The notes under the pieces were generated by a model. It worked only from the letters and a program-made list of their open reading frames with translations. It ran no database searches and had not been told where the DNA came from. A stretch of DNA of 64,000 nt, from assembly GCF_902364365.1 (NCBI RefSeq), contig NZ_CABJDN010000002.1, positions 308,131 to 372,130 on the forward strand. Direction: 5' to 3'. Positions 38,388 through 49,385 of the stretch are shown in pieces. This DNA comes from Bacteroides intestinalis (GTDB lineage: Bacteria; Bacteroidota; Bacteroidia; Bacteroidales; Bacteroidaceae). Positions within the stretch are counted from its first letter, which is position 1. Each line of letters opens with the position of its first letter. Made by a program: the position numbers and the translations under genes.

Positions 38388-41300
38388 ATGAAAACTATAT
38401 CTATACTCTATTTATTATGCATGTGTTTATACCTTCCATGCCATAGTCAAGAAGGAAAAATGTTCACAGTCGATAGAGAATTATCAAGCAGCATGCTCAA
38501 TAAAATCTATCAGGATCATGACGGAATCATCTGGATTGCGACAGAAGATGGTCTGAATCGATACGATGGAGCAAAATTTACAGTTTATAGAAATGAAAAA
38601 GATAATCCAAATTCCTTATTAAGTGACTATGTACGTACACTGTTCGAAGACAGTCAAGGTCGCCTCTTTATAGGTTCTCTAAACGGATTGCAAATATACG
38701 ACCGCGCAAAAGATAGTTTTACAACGATTCCAATGTACCTCTCCAGTGGAGCCTCGATAGCTCCTAATGTAGGAGTTATACTTGAACAAAATAACGGAGA
38801 AATATTAATAGGAACTTCCGGTCACAGTATATTTTTACTGGAAATACAAGGAGATAGTATAAAAGCACAACAAATAGATCAATTTATTGCCAGCAACTTG
38901 ATTACATATTCATATCGGGATAGAAAAGGAAATCTATGGATAGCAACAGGCGATAATGGAATATTTCGTCTCGATAGCAACAACCAATTCAAGCACTATT
39001 CCGGTGAAACAAGCATAGCTTTGAATACAGTTTCCAGCATGTGCGAAGATAAACAAGGAAATCTTTATATGGGTAGCTTAAAGAAAGGATTATTCAGATA
39101 TAATGATAAAACCGATACATTTGTACCAATTACATACACTCCTAATCCCAACTTACCTATCAAAATCCTATACCCTGAGAAGGAGAATCAAATTCTTATT
39201 GGTACAGATGGTTCGGGAATGAAAGTCTATGATATCCAAGAACAAAAGATTAAAGAAGCCAATTTCAATATCACAACATTTGACCTTGCAAAATCAAAGA
39301 TACATTCTATTTTGAAAGACAGAATAGGGAATATATGGTTAGGTTTCTTTCAGAAAGGAGTCATGATCATACCTGCCATTACCAATGAGTTCAAGTATCT
39401 AGGTTACAAATCTTCCAGACACAATGTGATTGGTTCCAACTGCGTCATGTCTGCATACAAAGACCATACGGGAACTCTTTGGGTGGGGACTGACAATGAC
39501 GGAATTTATGCAGTGACCCCAGACAAGACACCTAAAGTGCACTTTGCACCTACTGACAATGCTCATTCCGTTCCTGCAACCATTATGAGTATTTTTGAAG
39601 ATTCCAACCACAATATGTGGATAGGTTCTTATCTGAATGGCATGGCCAAATTAGATACAAAAACCGGTCGTTGCGAGTATCTGAAGTTAGTGGACGAGAC
39701 ATCTAATCTAATGGAAAATGTATATTGTTTTGCAGAAGATAACAATAAAACTTTATGGATAGGAACTATGGGAGGAGGATTATATCAGATGAATATAAAT
39801 ACTAAGAAAATAGTCCGTTGTCCAACCACAACTTCCAGTAATACCGATTGGACCAGAGTAAATATGCTACATAACTCATGGATAAATTGCCTGTTACATA
39901 CCGCCGAAAACAAACTGTACATAGGTACTTACGATGGTTTGGGCTGTCTGGATATAAAAACAATGGATTTCGTTTCTCCCATGAAAAACAGAAGAATATT
40001 ATATGGCGATGTAATCTATGCCTTACATGAAGGTAAGGATGGTAATATCTGGATAGGAACATCGAAAGGATTAAAACGACTAAACCCACAAACCGTTGAG
40101 GTACAAGAATATACAACAAAAGAAGGTTTACCCAGTAATTATATCTGTGCAATCAAAGAAGATGCGAATGGCTATCTTTGGATCAGTACGAATTATGGAA
40201 TCAGCCGATTCAATCCTCAAAATCAAAGTTTCATCAATTTTTATGCAAGTGATGGATTACAAAGCAACGAGTTTAGTAAAGGAGCCGCTTTTGCCGACAA
40301 ACAAGGTGAACTTATCTTTGGAGGTACGAATGGTATCACTTATTTTAATCCCACAGAAATAACCACTCCTGATAAGAAACCGGAAATTCGGATTACAGAC
40401 TTCTATATTCATGATAAAAAGGTTAAAAAGGGTATGAAGTCAGGGAATAGGGATATCGTTACCACTGCAGTTATGGATGCCGATCATTTTCAACTATCAT
40501 ACAAAGATAATTCTTTTAGCATTGAATTTTCAGCTATGGAGTTCTTTAGTCCGGAACGAATTACTTATGCATATAGCATTAATAATTCCAATTGGATTAG
40601 CTTACAACAGGGAATTAATCGGGTTTCATTCAGCAATTTGAATCCAGGCACCTATACATTCCAGGTAAAAGCAAAAGATAACGATTCTTATTCAGACATC
40701 AAAGAATTCAGTATCACAATCCATCCTGCATGGTATGCCTCCGGATGGGCTAAATTTATATATGGAGTACTGTTGATAGTTATTATCTATGGTATAGTCA
40801 TTCAGATACGTCATCGTTACCGTGCTCGTCAGGAGATATTGGAACATATACATGCAGAACAGATCAATGAAGCCAAACTACAATTCTTCATTAATATTTC
40901 TCACGAAATACGCACTCCAATGTCTCTCATCATAAGCCCATTACAGAAGTTAATCGCTACTGATAAAGATAACGAGCGGCAGAAAAACTATCATACCATT
41001 TATCGAAATGCGGAACGTATACTTCGCTTGGTCAATCAGTTGATGGATATTCGCAAAATAGATAAGGGGCAAATGTCTCTGAAATTCCAGGAAGTTGATA
41101 TCGTAGGATTTATCCGTGACTTGTACTATACCTTCGAATATCAAGCAAATGCCAGGCATATCACGTTGAGCTTCCAACCGGAAACTGAAAAGTTAAAAGC
41201 ATGGATTGATCCAAAAAATTTCGATAAAATTATCCTGAATATAATTTCCAATGCATTCAAGTTTACGCCAGAAAACGGAGAAATCAATATATACTTGCGT

Positions 41301-42497
41301 GTAGGTGAGGATATGAATGCTTCTCAATCTCTAAAACACTATTTTGAAATAATAGTGGAAGACAGTGGCATTGGCATTAACCCGGAAGAAATGGGACGGA
41401 TTTTTGAGCGTTTCTATCAAATCCATAATAGCCATAATAATTCGAATGTAGGTACCGGTATAGGATTACATCTAAGCCGTTCGTTAGTAGAATTACACCA
41501 CGGTACCATAAAGGCTGAAAACAATGGGAACAAGCCAGGGTCCCGGTTTATCATACGGCTACCTTTGGGCAAAGAGCATCTGGGTATAGAAGAAATTGAT
41601 GATAATCCAGTTGGGAATAATGCTCCTGTACATATCACGACTGTTCTGCCTACCCCCTCGCCAACTGACGAAGAAGATGAAAAAATACGTTCTAAAACCA
41701 AGTGTCATGTTCTGATAGTAGAAGATAATGAAGAAATACGCAAATATATCTGTCGTGAATTAGCCAGCGATTTCCACATGCATGAGTGTGCAAATGGAAA
41801 AGAAGCTCTCACCCTTATCCTAAAAAAGGAACCGGATCTGATTATCAGTGATATTATGATGCCTGAAATGGATGGATTGACACTTTGCAAAAAAATAAAG
41901 CAGAATGTAACCATTAACCATATACCGATTATCCTCTTGACAGCTAAATCCAGAGAAGAAGATAATCTGGAAGGTTTAAACATGGGAGCAGATGCGTATA
42001 TAGTGAAACCATTCAGTATTGAAATATTGAGAAAAACGGCAGTCAATCTTATTAAGAGTAGGGAAATACTACGTAACAGTTTCAGTGGCAGCCAGATGCA
42101 GGAACAGAAATTGAAGAAACTAAAAGTCCAATCACCTGACGACAGGTTGCTTGATAAAGTGATGAAAGTGATTAATGACAATCTCGGTAATCCTGACCTG
42201 AATGTTGAAATGATAGCAACTGAAGTAGGTATCAGTCGTGTACATTTGCACCGTAAGCTAAAAGAGCTGACTAACCAGTCAACCCGCGACTTAATACGCA
42301 ATGTTCGCTTGAAACAGGCTGCATCACTATTGGCAAACCAATATCATAACATTACTGAAGTTGCTACTCTTACAGGTTTTACTAATATTGCATATTTTTC
42401 TACCGCTTTTAAAGAATTATACGGGGTACCACCCACCACCTATATGGAAGAACAACAAAAGTCTTCTTCTGACAATGAAGTTGACCAACAGAACTAG
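38388..42497 (+). CDS. Second hybrid two-component system regulator (HTCS)
   Basis: A 1369-residue sensor-regulator with the same architecture as the HTCS at 11471-15574: signal peptide (about 1-20), Reg_prop double propeller, Y_Y_Y domain, transmembrane helix near 785-805, HisKA H839 (NISHEIRTPM), HATPase, receiver D1155 (IISDIMMPEMDG) and AraC-type DNA-binding domain. The first recognition helix (SRVHLHRKLKEL) differs from that of the other HTCS at one residue, so both may bind related half-sites. It faces the minus-strand cluster with the GH95, GH5 and xus genes and probably governs at least part of it. Confidence 0.95.
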   Translation: MKTISILYLLCMCLYLPCHSQEGKMFTVDRELSSSMLNKIYQDHDGIIWIATEDGLNRYDGAKFTVYRNEKDNPNSLLSDYVRTLFEDSQGRLFIGSLNGLQIYDRAKDSFTTIPMYLSSGASIAPNVGVILEQNNGEILIGTSGHSIFLLEIQGDSIKAQQIDQFIASNLITYSYRDRKGNLWIATGDNGIFRLDSNNQFKHYSGETSIALNTVSSMCEDKQGNLYMGSLKKGLFRYNDKTDTFVPITYTPNPNLPIKILYPEKENQILIGTDGSGMKVYDIQEQKIKEANFNITTFDLAKSKIHSILKDRIGNIWLGFFQKGVMIIPAITNEFKYLGYKSSRHNVIGSNCVMSAYKDHTGTLWVGTDNDGIYAVTPDKTPKVHFAPTDNAHSVPATIMSIFEDSNHNMWIGSYLNGMAKLDTKTGRCEYLKLVDETSNLMENVYCFAEDNNKTLWIGTMGGGLYQMNINTKKIVRCPTTTSSNTDWTRVNMLHNSWINCLLHTAENKLYIGTYDGLGCLDIKTMDFVSPMKNRRILYGDVIYALHEGKDGNIWIGTSKGLKRLNPQTVEVQEYTTKEGLPSNYICAIKEDANGYLWISTNYGISRFNPQNQSFINFYASDGLQSNEFSKGAAFADKQGELIFGGTNGITYFNPTEITTPDKKPEIRITDFYIHDKKVKKGMKSGNRDIVTTAVMDADHFQLSYKDNSFSIEFSAMEFFSPERITYAYSINNSNWISLQQGINRVSFSNLNPGTYTFQVKAKDNDSYSDIKEFSITIHPAWYASGWAKFIYGVLLIVIIYGIVIQIRHRYRARQEILEHIHAEQINEAKLQFFINISHEIRTPMSLIISPLQKLIATDKDNERQKNYHTIYRNAERILRLVNQLMDIRKIDKGQMSLKFQEVDIVGFIRDLYYTFEYQANARHITLSFQPETEKLKAWIDPKNFDKIILNIISNAFKFTPENGEINIYLRVGEDMNASQSLKHYFEIIVEDSGIGINPEEMGRIFERFYQIHNSHNNSNVGTGIGLHLSRSLVELHHGTIKAENNGNKPGSRFIIRLPLGKEHLGIEEIDDNPVGNNAPVHITTVLPTPSPTDEEDEKIRSKTKCHVLIVEDNEEIRKYICRELASDFHMHECANGKEALTLILKKEPDLIISDIMMPEMDGLTLCKKIKQNVTINHIPIILLTAKSREEDNLEGLNMGADAYIVKPFSIEILRKTAVNLIKSREILRNSFSGSQMQEQKLKKLKVQSPDDRLLDKVMKVINDNLGNPDLNVEMIATEVGISRVHLHRKLKELTNQSTRDLIRNVRLKQAASLLANQYHNITEVATLTGFTNIAYFSTAFKELYGVPPTTYMEEQQKSSSDNEVDQQN

Positions 42498-42508
42498 ACA
42501 AAACAAAA

Positions 42509-42538
42509 AGAAAGCCGGCTAAAATCAGCCGGCTTTCT
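42509..42538. terminator. Shared terminator between the HTCS and CE6-GH95 genes
   Basis: A 12-bp GC-rich stem AGAAAGCCGGCT (42509-42520) with its complement (42527-42538) and a 6-nt loop. Read on the minus strand it is followed by a T-rich tract, making it a good terminator for the CE6-GH95 transcript; on the plus strand it ends the HTCS transcript less strongly. Confidence 0.8.
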
Positions 42539-42589
42539 CTATTATAATATCAGTATAATTCAACTCTTTATCCGCATAGACTAATATCA

Positions 42590-45500
42590 TTACATGCTAC
42601 GCTCGAGCAAATAGTCTTCTCCCGGCTGAGTAACAATGTCATATTCGTATGTACGATAAAGAACCGGTATTTGAGGATTTATCAGTTTCGAAACGACCGG
42701 TTTTTTTATAACTGCCGGTGCATAGAGAGGATTCGGGCAAGCACCATCTGCCACTTTCACCCCTTTTCCTTTTAAAGGAATATAAGAACGGATGCGCAGT
42801 ACCCCGCCCAACCGAGAATGTATTTTCGCTTTTTTCAGTTGAACGCCATCCCAATCCATATCCACAACAAAACCGCCACGGGCTACAAGCCCTTTCACAC
42901 TTCCTTTTTTCCATGCTTCGGGCAATGCGGGTAACAAGTGTACTGCACCGTCATGGCTTTGCAACAACATCTCTGCAACTCCCGCCGTATAACCGAAGTT
43001 TCCATCGATCTGGAAAGGTGGATGGGCATCAAATAAATTAGGATAAGCACGTCCCTCAGGATATTCTTTCTGAACTTTATCATTAGGTAAAAGATGAAGC
43101 ATATTCTGTATAATCTTATAAGCATGATTACCATCCAGCATGCGTGCCCAGAAATTAATTTTCCACCCAATACTCCAACCGGTAGCCATATCTCCACGCT
43201 GTATCAAAGTATTCCGTGCAGCCTGGAATAATTCCGGATTTGTAATTGGAGAAATCTGATTACTGGGATACAAACCATATAAGTGTGAAATATGCCGATG
43301 GTCATCCAACGGATTGTCAGCATCAATCAACCACTCTTGCAATTGATTATGTTTGCCAATCTGCATGGGTGGCAACTTGTCCAACATGGCCTGCAAAGAA
43401 TCTTCATACAGTTTATCACCACCCAGAATACGGCTTGCCAGAAGTGTACTGTAAAGGGCATCAAAAGCAATCTGATTATCCATTGTACAACCTGCCGTAA
43501 TCGTTGTTTGTGAACCCCGGTAGCCATGTTCCGGAGACATGGAAGGCACTGTAACCATCCACTTATACTTCGGATGTTCCACTAAATGACTTAAATAAAA
43601 ATCAGCAGTTCCTTTCAATATCGGATAATACTTCTTTAGAAACTCTTTATCACCGGTAAATAAATAGTGTTGCCACAAATGTTGTGCCACCCAAGCACCT
43701 CCATTAGGCCACATACCGAAACTTGCAGCATCCACTGGTCCGCAGGCACGCCATATATCCGTATTATGATGTGCAACCCAACCTTTGGCGCCATAAAGAA
43801 CTTTAGCTGTCTCACTGCCTGTAACCGCCAGGTCGGCCACCATGTCAAAGAAAGGTTCATGCATTTCACTCAGGTTGGTTACTTCAGCAGGCCAGTAGTT
43901 CATTTCAGCATTGATATTAATCGTATATTTACTATCCCAGGGAGCATAAGGACTATGATTCCAAATACCCTGAAGATTAGCAGGCTGACCACCAGGTTGA
44001 GAAGAAGAAATCAACAAATAACGACCATATTGGAACATCAAAGCCGCCATCGCCATATCATTCCCTTCTATAAAACGCTGTACACGGACAGGTGTTTCCA
44101 AAGCAGAAACTTTAGTGCTTTCCAAAGTCAGGGCCACACGGTCATATTGTTTACGGTAAGAAGCGATATGGCTCTTCAAAGCCTGTTCGTAAGGAACACG
44201 GATGGCTTTCTGTAAATAAGCAGCCGCACGCTTTGATTCATTAGCACTAACATCATGGTAATTCACAAAATTAGTAGCTGCCGATATGTACAAAGTAGCT
44301 TCGGTAGCCCCATTCACGGCAAGTGCGCTTTCTGCCTTACTCACTTTACCATCAGCTTTTACCTGCACCTGGCATTCGGCACGCATAGCAGCAGGGATTC
44401 CTTCATGTTCAGCTCCCTGACAGGAGATAATCAGTTTGCCACCCTTTACTTGTACATTTGACTTCAGCGGACTGTTGTATGATATGGCGAAATTCAAAGC
44501 CTTTGCCTTATCCGCCTGAATGCGGACAATAATCACATCATCACTCAAAGAAGCAAACGCGGTACGGACAAACTTCACTCCGTCCACTTCATAACGGGTG
44601 GTAGCGGTAGCATTCTCCAGATTCAGGTCCCTGTAATATTCAGAAGGATTCTCATGTCCGGGGAAATTCAAAAAAAGACTCCCCATCATCAAGTAGCGCA
44701 TGCCATGCTGGGGCGTCATATAATTCTTATCAATGAGTTTCTGTGCCTCCAGGGCTTTGCCTTCAAAAATAAGACGGCGTATTTCAGGTAATACCTGCAA
44801 TCCTTTGGGATTATTATTATTGTAAGGTCCGCCAGCCCAGAAAGTCTCTTCATTGAGTTGCAGTTCTTCACGGGCAGTTCCGCCAAATACCATAGCTCCT
44901 AAACGGGAATTGCCCAATGGCAGAGCTTCCAGCCAGTCTTGTGCCGGACGAGCATACCATAATTTCATATTCTGGGCAGATGTCCAATCTCCATATCCCA
45001 AAATAGAAAGCATCTTAGCGGCATAACGTGCTCCCAACATCCGGTATCCTTCGGCTGTAAAATGAAGATTATCGAATGCAACCGGACAACCGGCGGAGGA
45101 TATGACATGTGCAGTAGAAATTACCTGGGGCAAACTGTCGATGATTGTATTCATACTGGCACAGATTCCATTCTGGTCCGCATGTACCACCTCACCCGCC
45201 AGTAAGGGCACATTAGCAGCAGATAATTCCAAATCTTTCAAAAGATTATCATACACTCCCTTTACTTTTGAAGGCCAGTCTTTATCATTTGTATTCGACT
45301 CTCCCTGATGCAGCAGAATGCCTTTAATTACTCCATCCTTTTGAGCAAGCTTTGCCATCTCAACCAAACGTGCATAAGGATTGCCACCGTATTCTTTTAC
45401 CATATTCTTCAGCCAATCCGGAGAAGTTTCTACGTACGACTGATAATTATCCTTATCAAACAGTTCTATTTTGCAACCACCTACGGCAACATTGATAATT

Positions 45501-45814
45501 CCTACCCGTACATTGGATGGCAGGTTAGCCACCATAGCCCGTCCAAAATAATCACCTGGAGTCAGGCCCGTATAGCAACGTGCCAAAGGAGGAACCGCCT
45601 TATACCAATTCCCTTTGGTCCTCCCCAAATTAGGACAATCGACAGCCGCTAGTACCTGAAAACGGCTGTCAACTGCCACGGTGTCCTGTTCTTCTACCTT
45701 TGCATTTCCTTCCATGTTCGATTGTCCCAAACACAGATAGATATGAAAATTCGCATCTTGTGCAAATGTCGTCATGCCTAAAAGAAGCAGGCATGTAAAT
45801 ACAAATGTTCTCAT
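42590..45814 (-). CDS. SGNH (CE6-like) esterase fused to GH95 alpha-L-galactosidase/fucosidase
   Basis: 1074 residues from the internal ATG at 45814, which begins a clear signal peptide; the longer frame needs a TTG start and overlaps the upstream gene. N-terminal esterase (about 22-275): S32 in LGQSNMEG and D248/H251 in DNLHF, as in CE6/DUF303 acetylxylan esterases. GH95 follows (about 285-1050): N633 and N635 (NINAEMNYW), acid E762 (SPEHGY) and D937 (IDGNFGY), in the order known for Bifidobacterium AfcA. GH95 enzymes of xylan PULs can act as alpha-L-galactosidases on corn-type glucuronoarabinoxylan. The fusion couples deacetylation with removal of a terminal deoxy-hexose or galactose. Confidence 0.88.
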   Translation of the reverse strand: MRTFVFTCLLLLGMTTFAQDANFHIYLCLGQSNMEGNAKVEEQDTVAVDSRFQVLAAVDCPNLGRTKGNWYKAVPPLARCYTGLTPGDYFGRAMVANLPSNVRVGIINVAVGGCKIELFDKDNYQSYVETSPDWLKNMVKEYGGNPYARLVEMAKLAQKDGVIKGILLHQGESNTNDKDWPSKVKGVYDNLLKDLELSAANVPLLAGEVVHADQNGICASMNTIIDSLPQVISTAHVISSAGCPVAFDNLHFTAEGYRMLGARYAAKMLSILGYGDWTSAQNMKLWYARPAQDWLEALPLGNSRLGAMVFGGTAREELQLNEETFWAGGPYNNNNPKGLQVLPEIRRLIFEGKALEAQKLIDKNYMTPQHGMRYLMMGSLFLNFPGHENPSEYYRDLNLENATATTRYEVDGVKFVRTAFASLSDDVIIVRIQADKAKALNFAISYNSPLKSNVQVKGGKLIISCQGAEHEGIPAAMRAECQVQVKADGKVSKAESALAVNGATEATLYISAATNFVNYHDVSANESKRAAAYLQKAIRVPYEQALKSHIASYRKQYDRVALTLESTKVSALETPVRVQRFIEGNDMAMAALMFQYGRYLLISSSQPGGQPANLQGIWNHSPYAPWDSKYTININAEMNYWPAEVTNLSEMHEPFFDMVADLAVTGSETAKVLYGAKGWVAHHNTDIWRACGPVDAASFGMWPNGGAWVAQHLWQHYLFTGDKEFLKKYYPILKGTADFYLSHLVEHPKYKWMVTVPSMSPEHGYRGSQTTITAGCTMDNQIAFDALYSTLLASRILGGDKLYEDSLQAMLDKLPPMQIGKHNQLQEWLIDADNPLDDHRHISHLYGLYPSNQISPITNPELFQAARNTLIQRGDMATGWSIGWKINFWARMLDGNHAYKIIQNMLHLLPNDKVQKEYPEGRAYPNLFDAHPPFQIDGNFGYTAGVAEMLLQSHDGAVHLLPALPEAWKKGSVKGLVARGGFVVDMDWDGVQLKKAKIHSRLGGVLRIRSYIPLKGKGVKVADGACPNPLYAPAVIKKPVVSKLINPQIPVLYRTYEYDIVTQPGEDYLLERSM

Positions 45815-45848
45815 AATCTGTCTATTATTTATTTTTCTATATACATAT

Positions 45849-46733
45849 TCATTCTTTACCAAATATCCGGGTTACGAAAGGTAAACACTGATAAAGAGCC
45901 GAGTGCCAATATTCCCAGTCATGCCCTCCATCACGCACCCTGAACTGGCAGGGTATTCCGGCGTTACGCATAGCTTGATAGAATTCTATATTACGATCAA
46001 GCAGGAAATCATCATCCCCACAATCTACAAACCAGGCAACACTACGCAAATCAGCCTTGCGGTTCTCGTCAGCCTCCATCACATATTTCACACAGCTATT
46101 TTTAATAACACTACGGGTAAGTATCGCTATCTTCGAATTCGGATCATCAGCAGGTACCGCTCCCTGTTCAGGAATAGACATCAGAGCACTCATCGCATAG
46201 ACTGCACAAAACATATCACTATGGCGCTGACCATAATTAGTAGCTCCGCCACCACCCATCGACAAACCGGCAATGGCACGATGCTGCTTATCACCTATCA
46301 CCCGGTATTTCTTCTCTATATAAGGCAAGAATTCCGTATAAAAGAAAGTCTCATATTTCCAACCCGGCATATCAAAATATCCGTTCCACTCCATATGGAT
46401 ATTTCCACCGGCATTCGGAGTAACAATAATCATTTCGCACGCTTCCCCACTGGCTACAAGACAATCCATCACATCTTTTACATGACCCCGTTCGGCCCAG
46501 ACAGGATTGATTTCCCACATACCATGCAAAAGATATAGGACCGGATATTTTTTCTCTTTATTCTGTTCAAAACTCTTTGGCAAAAAAACGGTATAGGCAC
46601 GCTTTGAATTCAACACTTTACTAAAAAGAGTGTCCGTAACTACTTTACTCTGAAAATTCCAAGGTGCATTTTGTGCATAACCGGACAGTGTATACATCAT
46701 TACAGCCAACCATACAATTATCTTCTTCATCAT
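45849..46733 (-). CDS. CE1-type alpha/beta-hydrolase esterase (acetyl/feruloyl esterase)
   Basis: A 294-residue secreted protein (signal about 1-20). Nucleophile S158 in the GLSMGG elbow and H271 (GGHDWEYW); an acid Asp near 240 in FVDCGDD. The layout is that of esterase D/CE1 enzymes, which remove acetyl or feruloyl groups from xylan. It is 34 bp upstream of the CE6-GH95 gene, so the two form an operon. A minus-strand -7 box TATTTTTG is at 46775-46782. Confidence 0.87.
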   Translation of the reverse strand: MMKKIIVWLAVMMYTLSGYAQNAPWNFQSKVVTDTLFSKVLNSKRAYTVFLPKSFEQNKEKKYPVLYLLHGMWEINPVWAERGHVKDVMDCLVASGEACEMIIVTPNAGGNIHMEWNGYFDMPGWKYETFFYTEFLPYIEKKYRVIGDKQHRAIAGLSMGGGGATNYGQRHSDMFCAVYAMSALMSIPEQGAVPADDPNSKIAILTRSVIKNSCVKYVMEADENRKADLRSVAWFVDCGDDDFLLDRNIEFYQAMRNAGIPCQFRVRDGGHDWEYWHSALYQCLPFVTRIFGKE

Positions 46734-46951
46734 ATCTTTTATTTAAAGTTTATCAGACCATTCATATATATCTGCAAAAATAAGGCATGAATCCGATCAC
46801 TGATTTGCAATTTTAGACATTTGAATATCAATATTAGATAAATATTACAGATTTGTGTTCCTGCACACTCTTCACAGAGGATGCAGGAAAGATATTATAA
46901 AATGCACAAATTATATCAAACTCTCGGAAAGATGAGAGCTGATATGTCTTT
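46734..46951 (-). promoter_or_regulatory. Promoter region of the CE1 gene and 3' end of the GH5 transcript
   Basis: A minus-strand -7 box (46775-46782, reading TATTTTTG) serves the CE1 gene. A hairpin with 8-bp arms TTCCTGCA (46858-46865 with 46882-46889) lies downstream of the GH5 stop but lacks a T tract. GTAAC repeats with 21-bp spacing are not seen here. Confidence 0.4.
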
Positions 46952-48928
46952 TTAATTTGCTAAGGAGACATTAGCTATCACAATAGGTTTTCCACCTGTT
47001 GACCAAAAACCTGCAATATAAAGATGCGAAGGATCAATCTTTCCTCCGTTCTTATCTTTCATATTATTCAACTCCACTACAATCTTACGCGAAGATCCGA
47101 AATCATACGTAGCAGGCTCACTCCAATAACTGGCTTTATCAAACAGACGGAACGAAACACCACTTTCATTATCATTACCCAATTCTACGGTCACAGTCTT
47201 ATATCCCGACAAATCAAGTCCACTGTCATATTGCCACCCTCCGAAACCATACTGTCCCGTCACCAGTGTGCGGGTGTTTTCGTCGAACGTGCCTTTCTCC
47301 CATATAGAAGGATTGAAGACATCTGCCGTCAGTGAGAAAGGAGAAATTACCGTAACCTGCAATGTCAGTTGCTTACTGACTCCGGCAGCCGATTGATATG
47401 TAACGGTTACCATAGCTTCACCTGGTGCCACAGCTACTAATTTGGCTGCCTGTTCTACTTTCAGCACGTTCGAATCTGAACTGTTGACAGTCGCTTCCGC
47501 AGTCACCATCCGTACCGTTCCATCAGAATAAACAGCTTTCACTTTGAGATAATTCGTACCACCCATTTGCAGACGAAGATTTCCTTCCTGTCCCATCAAC
47601 TCCAGTTTCTCCAATTCCCCATTCACTACTATCCCATCAGCATATTCTTTGAACCAATGGTACATCGCCCAAGGACAGGCTTCGGGGTCATTGAGAAAAG
47701 TATAGTTGCCCGGTTCACCCGGCACATCCTTAAATGCCGCCAGCTCATGGGATCTGGTGGTGAAAAACAACCAGGAAACATTACCTGAATTATCGGCTAT
47801 ATATTTGAAGTTGGCGCCAAAGCCTTCAGCACCTGCCGTTCCTGTAATACTTTTACCCCAAGTGGCATCATATTTCTTCGGAGCCCAGTCTATTTCAGTC
47901 ACCATGATAGGAGCAAAAGCCGCCACAGGACCTACTTGCGCATCCCAACCCCGCTGAAAAGCCTCATAACCTCCTCCTGTGGAAGAGCCGATTCCCTCAC
48001 CGCTGTCTTCCTCAGCATCGCTACCATACCAACCGGGATAGCAGTGAACAGCAAAGCCTATGTTCTCTCCTTCGATACGGTGAATAGCATATCCGGCATA
48101 GGATGACTGATAAGACAATCCCGGCACCCAAACAATATTGCGACAATTAGTACGTATCTTGTCTACTATAGCCTGAAAGTAGAGTTGGAGATTCTTGAAA
48201 TGACTGTCACCGCCACTGCCGTATGTTCCGTCAGTACCTTTTATTCTGACAGGTTCATTAGCAAACTCAAACATAACATCCATATTATTTTTCAGTTTAG
48301 GATGTTGCGAGACAATATCCCACACTTTGAGCAAAAATTGCTGATAAGTGTCTCCTATTTCTATACCTTGATAGGGAGCATCAGACGGACAAACCCCAGG
48401 CGGACGCATCACCACATACATTCCCTTAGAAATAAAGTATTCTGCCATCGGCACAAACAACTCTTCAAGATACTTCCGAAAACGGGTTTCGGAGAACCGT
48501 TCATGTCCTTCATATCTCACGGACTGCATGGAGGGGTCATCACTCCAATACGGGTCGAGGTGCATCCGCACGAAATTGAATTTCCATCCTGCGGCCACAA
48601 TGCCGTCTACCATGCTCTTATTATACCTGAGGCATGCCTGCACGTCATAGTTACCCCACGCATTATTATTGAAGAAAGGGCTGTAAGTCTGCGTAAAACC
48701 ATGCAGATTGACTATTTCTCCCTTTTCATTTTTAAGATATCGCCCCTCTACACGCAATATCGGCAACTTAGCTTCAGCAGGAGTCTCAGGTTCCGGATCC
48801 GGTTCGACTGTTTTCTCCGGTTCCGGTTTCTCCGGCTGCACAGGAATAGTGTCGTCCGAACAAGCCGCCAAAAACATCCCTAATGCCAATGTTAACAAAT
48901 AAATTATTTTTTTCATATCATTCTTCAT
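46952..48928 (-). CDS. GH5 family xylanase candidate, surface lipoprotein
   Basis: A 658-residue lipoprotein (lipobox AAC, Cys23; CSDD follows), then a Pro/Glu-rich linker (about 32-53) that would hold it off the membrane. The GH5 barrel covers about 55-430, with acid/base E225 (FEFANEPV) and nucleophile E345 (VTEIDW). An Ig-like Big_2 domain (about 440-545) and a C-terminal carbohydrate-binding-like sandwich (about 550-658) follow. Given the xylan context it is most likely GH5 subfamily 21, whose members are xylanases, but cellulase-type GH5 cannot be excluded. It has its own operator-like promoter (49032-49096). Confidence 0.85.
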   Translation of the reverse strand: MKNDMKKIIYLLTLALGMFLAACSDDTIPVQPEKPEPEKTVEPDPEPETPAEAKLPILRVEGRYLKNEKGEIVNLHGFTQTYSPFFNNNAWGNYDVQACLRYNKSMVDGIVAAGWKFNFVRMHLDPYWSDDPSMQSVRYEGHERFSETRFRKYLEELFVPMAEYFISKGMYVVMRPPGVCPSDAPYQGIEIGDTYQQFLLKVWDIVSQHPKLKNNMDVMFEFANEPVRIKGTDGTYGSGGDSHFKNLQLYFQAIVDKIRTNCRNIVWVPGLSYQSSYAGYAIHRIEGENIGFAVHCYPGWYGSDAEEDSGEGIGSSTGGGYEAFQRGWDAQVGPVAAFAPIMVTEIDWAPKKYDATWGKSITGTAGAEGFGANFKYIADNSGNVSWLFFTTRSHELAAFKDVPGEPGNYTFLNDPEACPWAMYHWFKEYADGIVVNGELEKLELMGQEGNLRLQMGGTNYLKVKAVYSDGTVRMVTAEATVNSSDSNVLKVEQAAKLVAVAPGEAMVTVTYQSAAGVSKQLTLQVTVISPFSLTADVFNPSIWEKGTFDENTRTLVTGQYGFGGWQYDSGLDLSGYKTVTVELGNDNESGVSFRLFDKASYWSEPATYDFGSSRKIVVELNNMKDKNGGKIDPSHLYIAGFWSTGGKPIVIANVSLAN

Positions 48929-49031
48929 TATTTTAGGGGGAGTGAATCAGTAGTTAACAAGGGGACAAGGTTCCATGCGGCATAGAAGTATTGTGCAGCC
49001 CCTCGTTCCCTTGTTTCCTTCTTTTCCGTTT

Positions 49032-49096
49032 CAAATGTAACAGATGCAATGAAATAATCTGTATCTTTATGTTACATACTTGTTCACTGACGTTAC
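49032..49096 (-). promoter_or_regulatory. GH5 promoter with two GTAAC half-sites at 21-bp spacing
   Basis: Read on the minus strand: -7 box TACATTTG (49032-49039), and GTAAC half-sites at 49071-49075 and 49092-49096, exactly 21 bp apart. With a start near 49025 they lie at about -50 and -71, matching the promoters at 24716-24801 and 63292-63398. The leader of about 97 nt can form a hairpin from AACAAGGG/CCCTTGTT arms. Confidence 0.62.
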
Positions 49097-49137
49097 ATTT
49101 TTAATTGAAAGCCTAAACAGACTTATTTATTATAATA

Positions 49138-49359
49138 TTACCAATAACGAACAAAGCTATAGGTATAAATATCATCTCCTGTAATAGTTCCTTCATACAA
49201 TTTATAGCCTTTTGAATCAGAAGATCCGAAATAATATATGCTATCTGAACTTGAAAACCTTGTATCTACCGTATTCCCTACTCCAGCTGTATCAAAAGGT
49301 ATTTCATTACTACAACCACACCAAATGACCAAACTCAAAATAAATAATATGTTTTTCAT
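49138..49359 (-). CDS. Small lipoprotein of unknown function
   Basis: A 73-residue protein with a lipoprotein signal (MKNILFILSLVIWCGC, Cys16), leaving a mature chain of about 58 residues rich in Ser, Asp, Tyr and Gly. I do not recognise it. It sits between the GH10 gene and the GH5 promoter, after a hairpin, so it may be read through from the xus operon or have its own promoter. Short length lowers confidence, but the signal peptide and lipobox are convincing. Confidence 0.6.
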   Translation of the reverse strand: MKNILFILSLVIWCGCSNEIPFDTAGVGNTVDTRFSSSDSIYYFGSSDSKGYKLYEGTITGDDIYTYSFVRYW

Positions 49360-49385
49360 TGTTATTCGATTTTTATTAAAACAAT

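Noticed and set aside
45815..45862. Extended TTG start of the CE6-GH95 gene.
   Set aside because: It would overlap the CE1 gene and place 16 charged residues before a complete signal peptide that starts at 45814.
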